DNA from: Terriglobus aquaticus
GTDB taxonomy: Bacteria > Acidobacteriota > Terriglobia > Terriglobales > Acidobacteriaceae
Direction: 5' to 3'
DNA: 64,000 bases
Assembly: GCF_025685415.1 (NCBI RefSeq)
Contig: NZ_JAGSYB010000001.1
Location: 3,596,001 to 3,660,000, forward strand
The position numbers were made by a program, and so were the translations under genes. Below the pieces are notes generated by a model that saw only the letters and a list, made by a program, of their open reading frames with translations, was not told the origin of the DNA and did not search any database. Position 1 is the first letter of the stretch, and each line of letters starts with the position of its first letter. Positions 55,159 to 63,246 of this stretch are shown piece by piece.

Positions 55159-55353
55159 ACGGGGAGCCAGAATGAACTACGCAGAAGAATCGAGGAAGGA
55201 AGCGGGAAAGTCTCCAGAAGAAAGGCGCGGGTGCGCCCTTGTCAGAGTACGCAAGGAAGTTGTGGACGGTTCCGCGCCCCGTGTACCAGGCTGGTTCTCG
55301 CCGTGTGTGTCCGCGAAAAAGATGAACTTCATGCGGCAGCTACACTCGGGACT

Positions 55354-56448
55354 ATGCCCCCCACCGTTGTTCGCTCGTATTCCAAGATCAACCTTGGGCT
55401 GCGCATCGGGCCGCCGCGAGCGGACGGCTTCCACCACCTGACCACCCTGTACCAGACGGTAGACCTGTACGACCTGGTCACAGTAGAGGCTGCCGAGGCG
55501 GCTGCGACCGAGATCACCATGTCCGCCAGCGACGTCCGGGTGCCGTGCGACGCCCGCAACACGGCGCATCGCATGGTCAGTGCGGCGCTGCAGCAGCTAG
55601 GGCTCGCGGCACGTGTCCACATCCACCTGGAGAAGCGGCTGCCACCGCAGGGCGGCATGGGCGCGGGATCGGCGAATGCCGCCGCCGCGCTCATCGGGCT
55701 GGAGCGACAGCTCGGCGTCGCGCTGCCGGGGCCGGCCCGGCTGCGCATCGCAGAGAGCGTCGGTTCCGACGTCCCGCTATTCCTCCTCGGCGGAACCGTG
55801 TACGGCCACAACCGTGGCGAGCGCGTCGTCCCGTACCCGGACCTGCCGGAGACGCCGTGCCTGGTGGTCGCGCCGCGGCAGGGGTCCAGCACACCGCTGG
55901 CGTTCCGCGTCTGGGACGAGCAGGTGACGCGATTGACCCCGGAGGCCGCGCACGATAGACTCGATGAGTTGAGCCGCGTCTATGCCTCGGTGTTCGCACC
56001 GGCAGGGCAGGGTGGTCCGGGCAGTCTGCCGGGCGACCTTCCTTCTCAGGATACGACCGGCGCCCTTGGTGTCTCCGGGGCTCGCAGCGGGGCAGATGCC
56101 GCGCTGGGGCAAGCTGGAGACCTGGCCGGGAATCCGCTTCTCGAGCTTGTCCGCACCGGGATCGAAAACGACTTTGAAGAGGTCGTCTTTCAGCAGCACC
56201 CCTCCCTGCGCGAAATCAAGCAAGCCCTTGTCGAACCGACACGGGGCGAGACCGGTGAACCGGAGATCAGCGGCGCGCTGTGCGCCATGCTGTCTGGCTC
56301 CGGGTCGTCCATCTTCGGTCTGTTTCGGACCGATGAGCAGGCCAGGGCCGCGGAGCAACGGGTTTTAGCCCTGGGGAGCGGCGCGCGAACCTTTGTGACG
56401 CGCACGCTTGGCCGGGAGCGCTACTGGCGCGAGATGTTCGCGGGCTAG
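55354..56448 (+). CDS. ispE: 4-diphosphocytidyl-2-C-methyl-D-erythritol kinase
   Basis: 364 residues, longer than the usual 280-310. It phosphorylates CDP-ME in the non-mevalonate isoprenoid pathway. GHMP kinase motifs: N-terminal SYSKINLGLRIGPPRADGFH, the ATP loop LPPQGGMGAGSANAAAAL, and the C-terminal AMLSGSGSSIFGLF. The start at 55354 (MPPTVVRSYSKIN) fits the family. An insert of about 50 residues (from about 210: AGQGGPGSLPGDLPSQDTTG to GQAGDLAG) is low complexity and absent in standard enzymes. First gene of the plus-strand housekeeping run. Confidence 0.92.
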   Translation: MPPTVVRSYSKINLGLRIGPPRADGFHHLTTLYQTVDLYDLVTVEAAEAAATEITMSASDVRVPCDARNTAHRMVSAALQQLGLAARVHIHLEKRLPPQGGMGAGSANAAAALIGLERQLGVALPGPARLRIAESVGSDVPLFLLGGTVYGHNRGERVVPYPDLPETPCLVVAPRQGSSTPLAFRVWDEQVTRLTPEAAHDRLDELSRVYASVFAPAGQGGPGSLPGDLPSQDTTGALGVSGARSGADAALGQAGDLAGNPLLELVRTGIENDFEEVVFQQHPSLREIKQALVEPTRGETGEPEISGALCAMLSGSGSSIFGLFRTDEQARAAEQRVLALGSGARTFVTRTLGRERYWREMFAG

Positions 56449-56506
56449 GGCAGGTACACTGGCAGTGGCAGTCTTCTTCTGGCGGCAGTTGGCCGTGGGA
56501 CGAAGT

Positions 56507-56580
56507 TGGGCGATCGACTAACGGTAGGTCAAGTGCCTTTGGAGCACTTTGTCCAGGTTCGAATCCTGGTCGCCCAGCCA
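56507..56580 (+). tRNA. tRNA-Gln (anticodon TTG)
   Basis: 74 bases with encoded CCA. Acceptor stem TGGGCGA pairs with TCGCCCA; D-arm GAC..GTC; anticodon stem AAGTGC/GCACTT around loop CTTTGGA giving anticodon TTG; T-arm CCAGG TTCGAAT CCTGG; discriminator G. It lies between ispE and prs. Confidence 0.95.
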
Positions 56581-56703
56581 ACAAACAGGGCCGGTCTCCT
56601 TTCGCGCGACGTTGCACGAGATTGTTGGAAGGGGGGACAGGCAGGACATTTACGGCAGTAGATCTCGCCAGGCTAACCGGCCGGAAGGATTCTCCCACCG
56701 CAC

Positions 56704-57807
56704 ATGACACCGCAGCAGGATATGCCTACGCTCGCGCCCACCGCTCCCACTGAATCCACGCAACAGGCCACGGCCGCACCGTCGCAGCCGATTACGGGCG
56801 CTCCGACTGCGTCCAAGGCACCGTCTGCGCCGTCGCCGGAGCGCAAGCGTTCCTCGCGCCTGGCCGACGACAAGCGCTTCAAGATTTTCTGCGGCTCGGC
56901 CAACAAGCCGCTGTGCGAAGAGGTGTGCAGCTTCCTTGGCGTGCCCATGGGCCAGACCAAGCTGCAGAACTTCTCCGACGGCGAGATCCACTTCCAGCTG
57001 CTGGAAAATGTGCGCGGCGCCGATGTGTTCGTCCTGCAGCCCACCAGCGCTCCAGTGGAAAAGAACCTGGTCGAGCTGATGATCATGATCGACGCCCTGA
57101 AGCGGGCGTCGGCCGGCCGCATCACGGTGGTCATGCCGTACTACGGCTACGCCCGGCAGGACCGCAAGGACCGCCCCCGCGTCGCCATTACCAGCAAGCT
57201 GATCGCGGACGTGCTGCAGACCGCGGGTGCGAACCGCGCCCTGCTGGTAGATCTCCACGCAGCGCAGATCCAGGGCTTCTTCAACATCCCGGTGGACCAC
57301 CTGTTCGCGTCACCGGTGCTGGTCGGCTACTTCCGCGACCTGAACCTGCCCAACCTGACCGTGGTCTCGCCGGACGCGGGTGGCGTGGAGCGGGCGCGCT
57401 TTTTCGCTCAGAAACTTTCCGTGCCGCTGGCGATTGTGGACAAGCGCCGCACCGACATCAACGTGACGGAAGTGATGAACGTGATCGGCGACGTGCGCGG
57501 CCGCACCTGCATCATCCTCGACGACATCGTCGACACTGCCGGAACGCTGACCAAGACGGTCGACGCCCTACTCGACAACGGTGCCGAAGAGGTCTACGCC
57601 TGCGCTTCGCACGCCGTGCTGAGCGGCCCGGCTGTGGAGCGCCTGACCGCAAGTCGCTTGAAGGAGCTGGTGGTCACCAACACGATTCCGCTGCGGCCCG
57701 ATGCGGCGGCGTTGAGCAAGATCAAGGTTCTTTCGGTTGCCGGTCTGTTGGGCCGCGCCATCGAAAGCATTCACATGGAAACGAGTGTGAGCACGCTGTT
57801 CTCGTAA
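56704..57807 (+). CDS. prs: Ribose-phosphate pyrophosphokinase
   Basis: 367 residues. It makes PRPP from ribose 5-phosphate and ATP for nucleotide, His and Trp synthesis. The class I core begins near residue 58 (FKIFCGSANKPL). Motifs: NFSDGEIHFQLLENVRG, TSAPVEKNLVELMIMIDALKRAS split, MPYYGYARQDRKDRPR, DLHAAQIQGFFNIPVDHL, VVSPDAGGVERAR, and the PRPP loop CIILDDIVDTAGTL. The first 55 residues are a Thr/Ala/Pro/Ser-rich extension not found in standard Prs; the next in-frame Met is M7, so a later start would need a non-ATG codon. The element at 57809 follows its stop by one base. Confidence 0.95.
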   Translation: MTPQQDMPTLAPTAPTESTQQATAAPSQPITGAPTASKAPSAPSPERKRSSRLADDKRFKIFCGSANKPLCEEVCSFLGVPMGQTKLQNFSDGEIHFQLLENVRGADVFVLQPTSAPVEKNLVELMIMIDALKRASAGRITVVMPYYGYARQDRKDRPRVAITSKLIADVLQTAGANRALLVDLHAAQIQGFFNIPVDHLFASPVLVGYFRDLNLPNLTVVSPDAGGVERARFFAQKLSVPLAIVDKRRTDINVTEVMNVIGDVRGRTCIILDDIVDTAGTLTKTVDALLDNGAEEVYACASHAVLSGPAVERLTASRLKELVVTNTIPLRPDAAALSKIKVLSVAGLLGRAIESIHMETSVSTLFS

Positions 57808-57808
57808 A

Positions 57809-57980
57809 GGGAACAGGGCACGGGGAACAGGCAGCAGTTGACCTGTTCCGCAACGAAACGAATGGCCGATTCCACGGTCAACATCCAGCGGCGGTGATAA
57901 CGCCGCAGAAAAGGGAGCGAGGAAAGGAAGCATCGCGACGGAGAGACGGACACCGGTCCTGTTCCCTTCGCCCTGTTCCC
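57809..57980. repeat. 172-base element bounded by 23-base inverted repeats
   Basis: Left arm (57809-57831) has GGGAACAGGGC then GGGAACAGG; right arm (57958-57980) has CCTGTTCCC then GCCCTGTTCCC. The arms match at 20 of 23 positions when inverted. A short hairpin GCGGCG/CGCCGC lies inside near 57890. It fills almost the whole gap between prs and rplY and encodes nothing visible. It looks like a small non-coding repeat or MITE-like insertion. Confidence 0.6.
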
Positions 57981-58007
57981 TCCACTTCGTGCCCGAAAGG
58001 AAAAACA

Positions 58008-58676
58008 ATGGCAAACACAGAAGCAGTTCAGGCAACGGTTCGCACCGGCAAGTTCAACAAGAATGCGGCTCGCCGCGTTCGCGCCGCGGGCATGATCCCG
58101 GCGGTCGTTTACGGCGCGGGCCAGGAGCCGGTCGCAATCACGCTCGACCCCAAGGTCATCACCAAGATCCTGCACTCTGACTCCGGCCACAACACGATCT
58201 TCGACCTGAACGTGGCCGACGGTGCAGCGACCAAGGCGATGATCATCGACTGGCAGTACGAGCCCATCAAGGGCAAGCTGCTGCACATCGACCTGAAGCG
58301 CATCGCCATGGACAAGGCCATGAAGGTCTCCGTGCCGGTATTCCTCACAGGCACCGCGCGCGGCGTGAAGGCCGAGGGCGGCGTTCTGGACCAGGTTCTG
58401 CGCGAGGTTCAGGTGGAGTGCCTGCCGGGCGACATCCCGACCAGCCTCGACGTCGACATCTCCGACCTGGGCATCAACGGCGCGATCCACATCAAGGACC
58501 TGCCGCACTCGGGTTCGCTGAAGTTCCTGGAAGACGAGAACGCGGTTGTCGCGCACGTAACCAGCATCAAGGAAGACGTGGCCGAGACGGCGGGCGAAGG
58601 TTCCGCTGCGGGCGAGCCCGAAGTCACCAAGGGCAAGGGCAAGCCGGAAGCACAGGCGGCCGCACCGAAGAAGTAG
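58008..58676 (+). CDS. rplY: 50S ribosomal protein L25 (CTC/TL5 type)
   Basis: 222 residues, the long form with a C-terminal domain. ATG at 58008 after GAAAGG. L25 N-terminal domain binds 5S rRNA (FNKNAARRVRAAGMIPAVVYG, LLHIDLKRI); the C-terminal TL5-type beta domain carries VPVFLTGTARGVKAEGGVLDQVLREVQVECLP split and LGINGAIHIKDL. A flexible tail (EGSAAGEPEVTKGKGKPEAQ) ends the protein. Standard neighbour order prs-rplY-pth. Confidence 0.95.
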   Translation: MANTEAVQATVRTGKFNKNAARRVRAAGMIPAVVYGAGQEPVAITLDPKVITKILHSDSGHNTIFDLNVADGAATKAMIIDWQYEPIKGKLLHIDLKRIAMDKAMKVSVPVFLTGTARGVKAEGGVLDQVLREVQVECLPGDIPTSLDVDISDLGINGAIHIKDLPHSGSLKFLEDENAVVAHVTSIKEDVAETAGEGSAAGEPEVTKGKGKPEAQAAAPKK

Positions 58677-58682
58677 CTGTGA

Positions 58683-58762
58683 GTTGAGAGTGAGGAGTGT
58701 TGCGTTGCGAGCCGTCTGTTGTTCCATGTTTCCCTCGCAACTCCTCGCTCCGCACTCGCAAC
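58683..58762. repeat. Imperfect 29-base inverted repeat between rplY and pth
   Basis: The left arm (58683-58711, GTTGAGAGTGAGG to GTTGCGAG) and right arm (58734-58762, CTCGCAACTCC to CTCGCAAC) pair at 23 of 29 positions around a 22-base loop. It ends 13 bases before the pth start. It may be a dispersed repeat, a weak terminator for rplY or a leader hairpin. Confidence 0.5.
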
Positions 58763-58775
58763 CGCGGAGTATCTC

Positions 58776-59369
58776 GTGAAGCTGATCGTGGGACTCGGCA
58801 ATCCCGGTCCTGAGTACACCTTCACACCGCACAACGCCGGCTTTCTCGCCATCGATCGCATCGCAGAGGATCGCGGTGCGGTGGTGGCAAACCGCCGGGG
58901 ACGCGCGCTGACCGGCAAAGCCGTTATCGCAGGCGAAGAGTGTCTGCTGGCAAAGCCGGAAACGTTTATGAACCTGAGCGGGCTTGCAGTGGCCGCCCTG
59001 GTTGGGGAACTCGGTCTCGATCCGAAGAGCGATGTCATCGTGCTCTACGACGAACTGGCTTTCCCGCTCGGCACGGTGCGTTTGGCCGCGCGGGGCAGCA
59101 GCAACGGGCACAACGGTGTGAAGTCGGTCACCGGGTCGCTCGGCAGTGAGGATTGGATCCGCGTTCGGATCGGTGTCGGTCGAGGGACCGCGCCGGACGG
59201 CCGCGCGATCCGCGCAGGTGGCACCGACTACCTGCTGCAACCGCTTCGCAAGGGCGACCTGGCGAAGCTGGACGAAGCTCTCGACCGTGCCGCAAAGGCG
59301 GTCGAAACCGTTGTGGCCCAGGGCATCAGCGAGGCCATGAACCAGTTCAATCGTCGCGACGAGTTGTAG
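58776..59369 (+). CDS. pth: Peptidyl-tRNA hydrolase
   Basis: 197 residues. The GTG at 58776 (read MKLIVGLGNPG) has GGAG seven bases ahead; the frame is open further upstream only through the inverted repeat. Pth recycles peptidyl-tRNA that drops off the ribosome. Motifs: LIVGLGNPGPEY, TPHNAGFLAID with the catalytic His, KPETFMNLSG with Asn, VLYDELAFPLGTVRL with Asp, and GSSNGHNGVKSV. Located between rplY and rpsF in the conserved order. Confidence 0.94.
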   Translation: MKLIVGLGNPGPEYTFTPHNAGFLAIDRIAEDRGAVVANRRGRALTGKAVIAGEECLLAKPETFMNLSGLAVAALVGELGLDPKSDVIVLYDELAFPLGTVRLAARGSSNGHNGVKSVTGSLGSEDWIRVRIGVGRGTAPDGRAIRAGGTDYLLQPLRKGDLAKLDEALDRAAKAVETVVAQGISEAMNQFNRRDEL

Positions 59370-59409
59370 GCGTCGCAACGGCTTGAGTGCAACACAACGT
59401 AACTTCCAT

Positions 59410-59427
59410 ACCCTCCAGCGCGAGGGT
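59410..59427 (+). promoter_or_regulatory. Small hairpin in the rpsF leader
   Basis: ACCCTC (59410-59415) pairs with GAGGGT (59422-59427). It lies 32 bases ahead of rpsF. Many bacteria have an S6:S18-binding leader here, but I cannot confirm the conserved internal loop, so the role is a suggestion. Confidence 0.35.
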
Positions 59428-59459
59428 GCGAGCCGCAAAGCCCGCAAGAAAGAAGATCT

Positions 59460-59882
59460 ATGAACCGTACGTATGAAGTCATGTTTATCGTCCGGCCGGA
59501 CCTGGAAGAGGCCGACCTGGACAAGCTGATCGAGGGCTTCTCGACTGTCGTCACCAACGGCAAGGGTGAAGTGAAGCAGGTGGAGAAGCTGGGCCGCCGT
59601 CGTCTCGCCTACATCGTCCGCAAGTTCCAGGACGGCCTCTACGTCCTGCTGCACATCTCCGCCGACGGCCCGCTGGTCGCCGAGCTGGAGCGCCGCCTCC
59701 GCGTGACCGAGCAGGTGATCAAGTTCATCACCGTTCGCACCGACGAAGAGAACAAGCGCCTCGCCAAGATCAAGGCCATCCGCGACAGCAAGGTGAAGAC
59801 CAGCACGCAGCAGACCGCCAACGTGGAGGCCAGCGAAGCCCCGGCTGCACCGGCCGTTGCCGCCGAGCCTGCCGTCGCCTAA
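59460..59882 (+). CDS. rpsF: 30S ribosomal protein S6
   Basis: 140 residues. Starts MNRTYEVMFIVRPDLEEADL and contains LGRRRLAYIVRKFQDGLYVL and TEQVIKFITVRTDEEN, the complete S6 fold of about 100 residues. A C-terminal Ala/Glu/Pro-rich tail of 35 residues (QQTANVEASEAPAAPAVAAE) is an extension. S6 pairs with S18 on the 30S platform; the two genes are neighbours here with rplI. Confidence 0.96.
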   Translation: MNRTYEVMFIVRPDLEEADLDKLIEGFSTVVTNGKGEVKQVEKLGRRRLAYIVRKFQDGLYVLLHISADGPLVAELERRLRVTEQVIKFITVRTDEENKRLAKIKAIRDSKVKTSTQQTANVEASEAPAAPAVAAEPAVA

Positions 59883-59887
59883 GTTTC

Positions 59888-59913
59888 TTCCGCTGCCCTG
59901 ACCCGCAGCGGAA
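59888..59913 (+). other. Hairpin between rpsF and rpsR
   Basis: TTCCGCTGC (59888-59896) and GCAGCGGAA (59905-59913) form a perfect 9-base stem with an 8-base loop, without a T-run. It may be an RNA-processing or attenuation structure inside the ribosomal operon. Confidence 0.45.
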
Positions 59914-60045
59914 CAGGAAAGACCCGCGACGCTCTGCTTCCCGCTTTGCCATGCAAAGTGGTTCATAGGTTCCCGAGCGAACCTGGAGCACGAGATCGCC
60001 GAACGGAGCCGGGCCAACGCCCCGCTCGAAAGGAAAGCATCAGCC

Positions 60046-60414
60046 ATGGCTGACGAAACCACCGGCACCACCGCGGCTCCCGCCGCATCCGCGCCAGCAC
60101 CTGCACAGGGCGGCTACCAGGGTTCCAACTCGGGCGAGCGCAGCTCCGGCCCGCGTCCTCCGCGTCCCGGCGGCGGACCCGGCGGCGGCGGTCGCAAGTT
60201 CTTCCGCCGCAAGAAGGTTTGCAAGTTCTGCGTCGAGAAGATCGACCAGATCAGCTACCGCGACGTTCGCCTGCTGCAGCAGTTCGTCGCCGAGCGCGGC
60301 AAGATCACGCCGCGCCGCCTGACAGGTGTTTGCACCACGCACCAGCGCCAGCTTTCGCAGGCCATCAAGCAGGCCCGCAACATCGCCCTGCTGCCGTTTG
60401 CCGCGAAGTACTAA
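60046..60414 (+). CDS. rpsR: 30S ribosomal protein S18
   Basis: 122 residues, much longer than the usual 75-80. The conserved part begins near residue 50: [39 protein letters not shown] and [19 protein letters not shown]. The CxxC near the start of the core is part of the zinc-type S18. The first 48 residues (Thr, Ala, Ser, Gly, Pro, Arg; [17 protein letters not shown]) are an added flexible, basic extension. AAAGGA lies ahead of the ATG. Partner of S6. Confidence 0.95.
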   Translation: MADETTGTTAAPAASAPAPAQGGYQGSNSGERSSGPRPPRPGGGPGGGGRKFFRRKKVCKFCVEKIDQISYRDVRLLQQFVAERGKITPRRLTGVCTTHQRQLSQAIKQARNIALLPFAAKY

Positions 60415-60462
60415 CCCGGGATCGATGGGCGCGCCAGACGCGCACGCCCGAGGAGAAAAGAC

Positions 60463-61014
60463 ATGGAAGTCATTCTGAAGGAAGACGTCGACAGCCTGGG
60501 TCACCGTGGCGACGTGGTCAAGGTAGCCAACGGCTACGGTCGCAACTACCTCCTGCCGCAGCGCCTCGCCATTGAGGCGACCGCGGCCAACAAGGCTGTG
60601 ATCGTGCAGATGAAGGAATCGGCAATCCGCAAGGCTGCCAAGGACAAGGCTGCCGCGACGGAGCAGGCCGACAAGCTGAACGCGGTGGAGATGACGTTTG
60701 AGCGCAAGGTTGGCGCAAACGACGTTCTGTTCGGTTCGGTCACCGCTGCCGACATCGCCGCCGAGTTCGCCAAGCAGGGCTACGAGATCGATCGTCGCAA
60801 GATCCTGCTGGACGAGCCGCTGAAGCAGCTCGGCGAGTTCCACGTGCCGGTCAAGCTGTTCCGCGAGATCAACGCCCACGTAAAGGTCACCGTCAAGTCC
60901 GACGACCCGAACTACGTCCCCGGTCAGAAGCCGGAGATCGTCAGTGACGAGGATCCGATCGAGCGCTACGGCCAGGACGAGGACGACGACGATTACCGCG
61001 ACCGCCGCTACTAA
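60463..61014 (+). CDS. rplI: 50S ribosomal protein L9
   Basis: 183 residues (family about 148). N-terminal MEVILKEDVDSLGHRGDVVKV and NGYGRNYLLPQRLAIEAT are the L9 signature; a helical linker follows, then the C-terminal domain with FGSVTAADIAAEF and ILLDEPLKQLGEFHVPVKL split. The last 25 residues are acidic and extra (SDEDPIERYGQDEDDDDY). Third gene of rpsF-rpsR-rplI, 48 bases after rpsR, ended by the terminator at 61035. Confidence 0.95.
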   Translation: MEVILKEDVDSLGHRGDVVKVANGYGRNYLLPQRLAIEATAANKAVIVQMKESAIRKAAKDKAAATEQADKLNAVEMTFERKVGANDVLFGSVTAADIAAEFAKQGYEIDRRKILLDEPLKQLGEFHVPVKLFREINAHVKVTVKSDDPNYVPGQKPEIVSDEDPIERYGQDEDDDDYRDRRY

Positions 61015-61034
61015 GCTGGCGCGACGCACTAGCA

Positions 61035-61068
61035 GCAAGGCGCACCTTCGGGTGCGCCTTGCCTTTTG
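61035..61068 (+). terminator. Terminator of the ribosomal-protein operon
   Basis: GCAAGGCGCACC (61035-61046) and GGTGCGCCTTGC (61051-61062) pair perfectly with a TTCG tetraloop, then CTTTTG. Twenty bases after the rplI stop. Confidence 0.9.
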
Positions 61069-61093
61069 CGCGGATTTGGCATCCCATGCGGAC

Positions 61094-62431
61094 ATGCGCT
61101 CGTGGGCTATCCTCCCGATGTTTGCATTGCTCCTGCTTGGCGGCTGTAAGCAGCACCGCTCCGCCGGTTCTGGTGCGCAGCCGGTACCCCTGTCGGCGCA
61201 AGGTCTGCAGGCGGATCAATCCGCCGCGGCCGCGCAGCAGGCAAAGCTGGTCGCTCTGCAAGCACCTGAGATGGAAACGGATGTCCCCGCAGACGTCCAG
61301 CGCGCAATCCCGGCCTTCAAGGATGCTCTGGTAAAGCTCACTGACGATGTGGTGGCGGGGCAGCCCGTCGCCGCAACGGCCGCGCAGCTTCAGCAAGCCT
61401 TGTCCGCCGTCTTGCCATCCTCCGCAGAGTCCCACCCGGCGGAGCAGGCATCGTCCGCCAAGCCGGACGCCGCAAATCGGCAGGCCGCCCATCCCGGTGA
61501 GTACGGAGGCGAAGTCAAGGCGCAGGTCACGGCTCCACAGCCCCGAACCCTGCTGGTCGACGTGAGCTTTGCGATCGAGTGCGGCGACGACCATGTCCTG
61601 CTCGGATATCAGAACGACGGCAGCCGTTGGAAGCGCATCCTCCGCTGGCAAGCGCCTCCCTACAGCAAGGTGAGCGGCGCCTTCGGAGACATCTTCGAAC
61701 CGCTGTTGCTGCGGCCCACGCGCACGGGCCACCCGGTCTTGCTCGTCGTGCACGGCACGCCGTGGTGTACCTCCACGGAAAGCAGCCTCGCCATGGACAC
61801 GATGGAGCTCGATCCAAAGGCTGAAACCGAGAAGCCCTTCTGGCACGGCCAACACGGCTATCGGCGCGCCGACGATGTTCCGCCACTCGTCTATTCGCTC
61901 AGGACCACACCGGACGGCTTCGAGATCCGCGCGAGCGTAAACGAGTGGATCGGCGATGCCGTCGCCCGGGTCGGCGTCATGCGCTACGCTCTGGTTGGCA
62001 ACACCATGCGCCGAGCTTTTCCAACCGCGATGAACGTGCGCGAGTCCGTCTCCGAGTGGCTCAGCATGCCCGTCGAAGAGGCCCGCCTCTTCAGCGACGC
62101 GCAGCCGGGTTCCGGCGCCTGGCAGATGTGGGATTCTCTCTCGTACGTAGACAAGACTCCCGAGCAGGCTTCCCACGTTCTCGCTGCTTCGTACGGCGAC
62201 ACGCGATCGTGCTCCGATCCCAAGCACTACCAGGTGGAACTTCACACGCGAGCGAACACGCCGGGCACCCAGGGCAGCTCCGCCGGCCCTACTTACTACG
62301 TGCAGATGGAGCAGATCGCGGACGGCTATTCTGTGCGCGAGGCAATGCCACAGCCCGATCCCACCTGCGAGGGCCCAGTGATCGCTATCGATCCAAGCGG
62401 CCACGAAGCCTCCACATCTGCTCGCCCATGA
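61094..62431 (+). CDS. Lipoprotein of unknown function
   Basis: 445 residues from the ATG at 61094. The leader MRSWAILPMFALLLLGGC has a lipobox (LGGC), so it should be anchored in a membrane facing the periplasm. A Gln/Ala/Ser-rich, likely helical and disordered region follows to about residue 150. The rest looks folded: DVSFAIECGDDHVLLGYQNDG, LLLRPTRTGHPVLLVVHGTP, HGYRRADDVPPLVYSL, ASVNEWIGDAVARVGVMRY, and a late pair of Cys (SCSDPKHYQ, DPTCEGP). No family recognised. It overlaps the next gene by ATGA, so the two are translationally coupled. No clear ribosome site at the start. Confidence 0.75.
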   Translation: MRSWAILPMFALLLLGGCKQHRSAGSGAQPVPLSAQGLQADQSAAAAQQAKLVALQAPEMETDVPADVQRAIPAFKDALVKLTDDVVAGQPVAATAAQLQQALSAVLPSSAESHPAEQASSAKPDAANRQAAHPGEYGGEVKAQVTAPQPRTLLVDVSFAIECGDDHVLLGYQNDGSRWKRILRWQAPPYSKVSGAFGDIFEPLLLRPTRTGHPVLLVVHGTPWCTSTESSLAMDTMELDPKAETEKPFWHGQHGYRRADDVPPLVYSLRTTPDGFEIRASVNEWIGDAVARVGVMRYALVGNTMRRAFPTAMNVRESVSEWLSMPVEEARLFSDAQPGSGAWQMWDSLSYVDKTPEQASHVLAASYGDTRSCSDPKHYQVELHTRANTPGTQGSSAGPTYYVQMEQIADGYSVREAMPQPDPTCEGPVIAIDPSGHEASTSARP

Positions 62432-63174
62432 TTCTTCCGCGTCGAAAAAGACGAAGCGGTCCTGCGCCGCTGCACCCGTTCGATCTGCTGCACGGCACTG
62501 AAACGGGAGCACTGATCCCCGGTGACGATCTGGCCACAGGGCACCGGCACGATCGCCACATCACGGCCTATCACGGCACCGCGCCCTCTCTCTTCCGCAA
62601 ACTTATGGCCCAGTGGCAGCCGCATCGTCGCCACCCCTTGCAGCAGACCGCGTTTGTCGACGTTGGCGCGGGCAAGGGCCGCGCCATGCTGCTTGCGGCA
62701 GAGCTGCCCTTCCGGCGCATCCTCGGCATTGAACTCCATCCGGCTCTCGCGGCATCCGCGCGCCGCAACCTGGAACGCTTCCAGCGGCAGCAGACCCGAA
62801 AGACAGAGGATCGTCCGTCCATCCCCATGCGGTTGGAAGAGGCAGACGTGATGCGTCTCCGTATGCCCGCCGGACCGTGCTGCGTCTTCCTGTTCAACCC
62901 GTTCGACCTGGTGTTGATGGATCGCTTTCTCGACAAGCTGACGCGCGACTTCCAGGGCCGCGAAGACGATCTGGATCTGCTGTATGTGAACGACGAGCAG
63001 CGCGACCTGATGCTTCAAGAGCACCCGCAATTCCAGGAGGTCTGGCGTGGCCGCATTCACCTCTCGCGCGAGGATCGTGACGCCGACAAGGCCATCATCG
63101 GCTACTGGGCCCAGGGCCTCTACGTGACCAGCGGATACGAGGATTGCGGCATCTGGCGATTGCGTAAGAAGTAA
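62428..63174 (+). CDS. SAM-dependent methyltransferase, class I
   Basis: 248 residues. Its ATG overlaps the stop of the lipoprotein gene (ATGA). Motif I AFVDVGAGKGRAMLLAAE with the following acidic GIELHPALAASARRNLERF is the SAM-binding Rossmann fold. PAGPCCVFLFNPFD occupies the position of the catalytic motif IV. The first 60 residues are basic and His-rich. No membrane segment. Substrate unknown; the tight coupling with a lipoprotein suggests a shared pathway, which I cannot name. A terminator follows. Confidence 0.8.
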   Translation: MILPRRKRRSGPAPLHPFDLLHGTETGALIPGDDLATGHRHDRHITAYHGTAPSLFRKLMAQWQPHRRHPLQQTAFVDVGAGKGRAMLLAAELPFRRILGIELHPALAASARRNLERFQRQQTRKTEDRPSIPMRLEEADVMRLRMPAGPCCVFLFNPFDLVLMDRFLDKLTRDFQGREDDLDLLYVNDEQRDLMLQEHPQFQEVWRGRIHLSREDRDADKAIIGYWAQGLYVTSGYEDCGIWRLRKK

Positions 63175-63197
63175 AGCGGCGCGCACCTGTACGCAAA

Positions 63198-63234
63198 AGC
63201 AAAGGAGCCGAGTAACTCGGCTCCTCTGCTTTCG
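63198..63234. terminator. Bidirectional terminator
   Basis: GGAGCCGAG (63204-63212) and CTCGGCTCC (63216-63224) form a perfect 9-base stem with a TAA loop, extended by AGCA/TGCT and a T-run on the plus side. It lies between convergent genes. Confidence 0.8.
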
Positions 63235-63246
63235 ATACAACCGTAC

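Noticed and set aside
59370-59459. S6:S18 leader motif
   Set aside because: Only a 6-base hairpin is visible; the conserved loop could not be confirmed, so it is listed only as a weak candidate.
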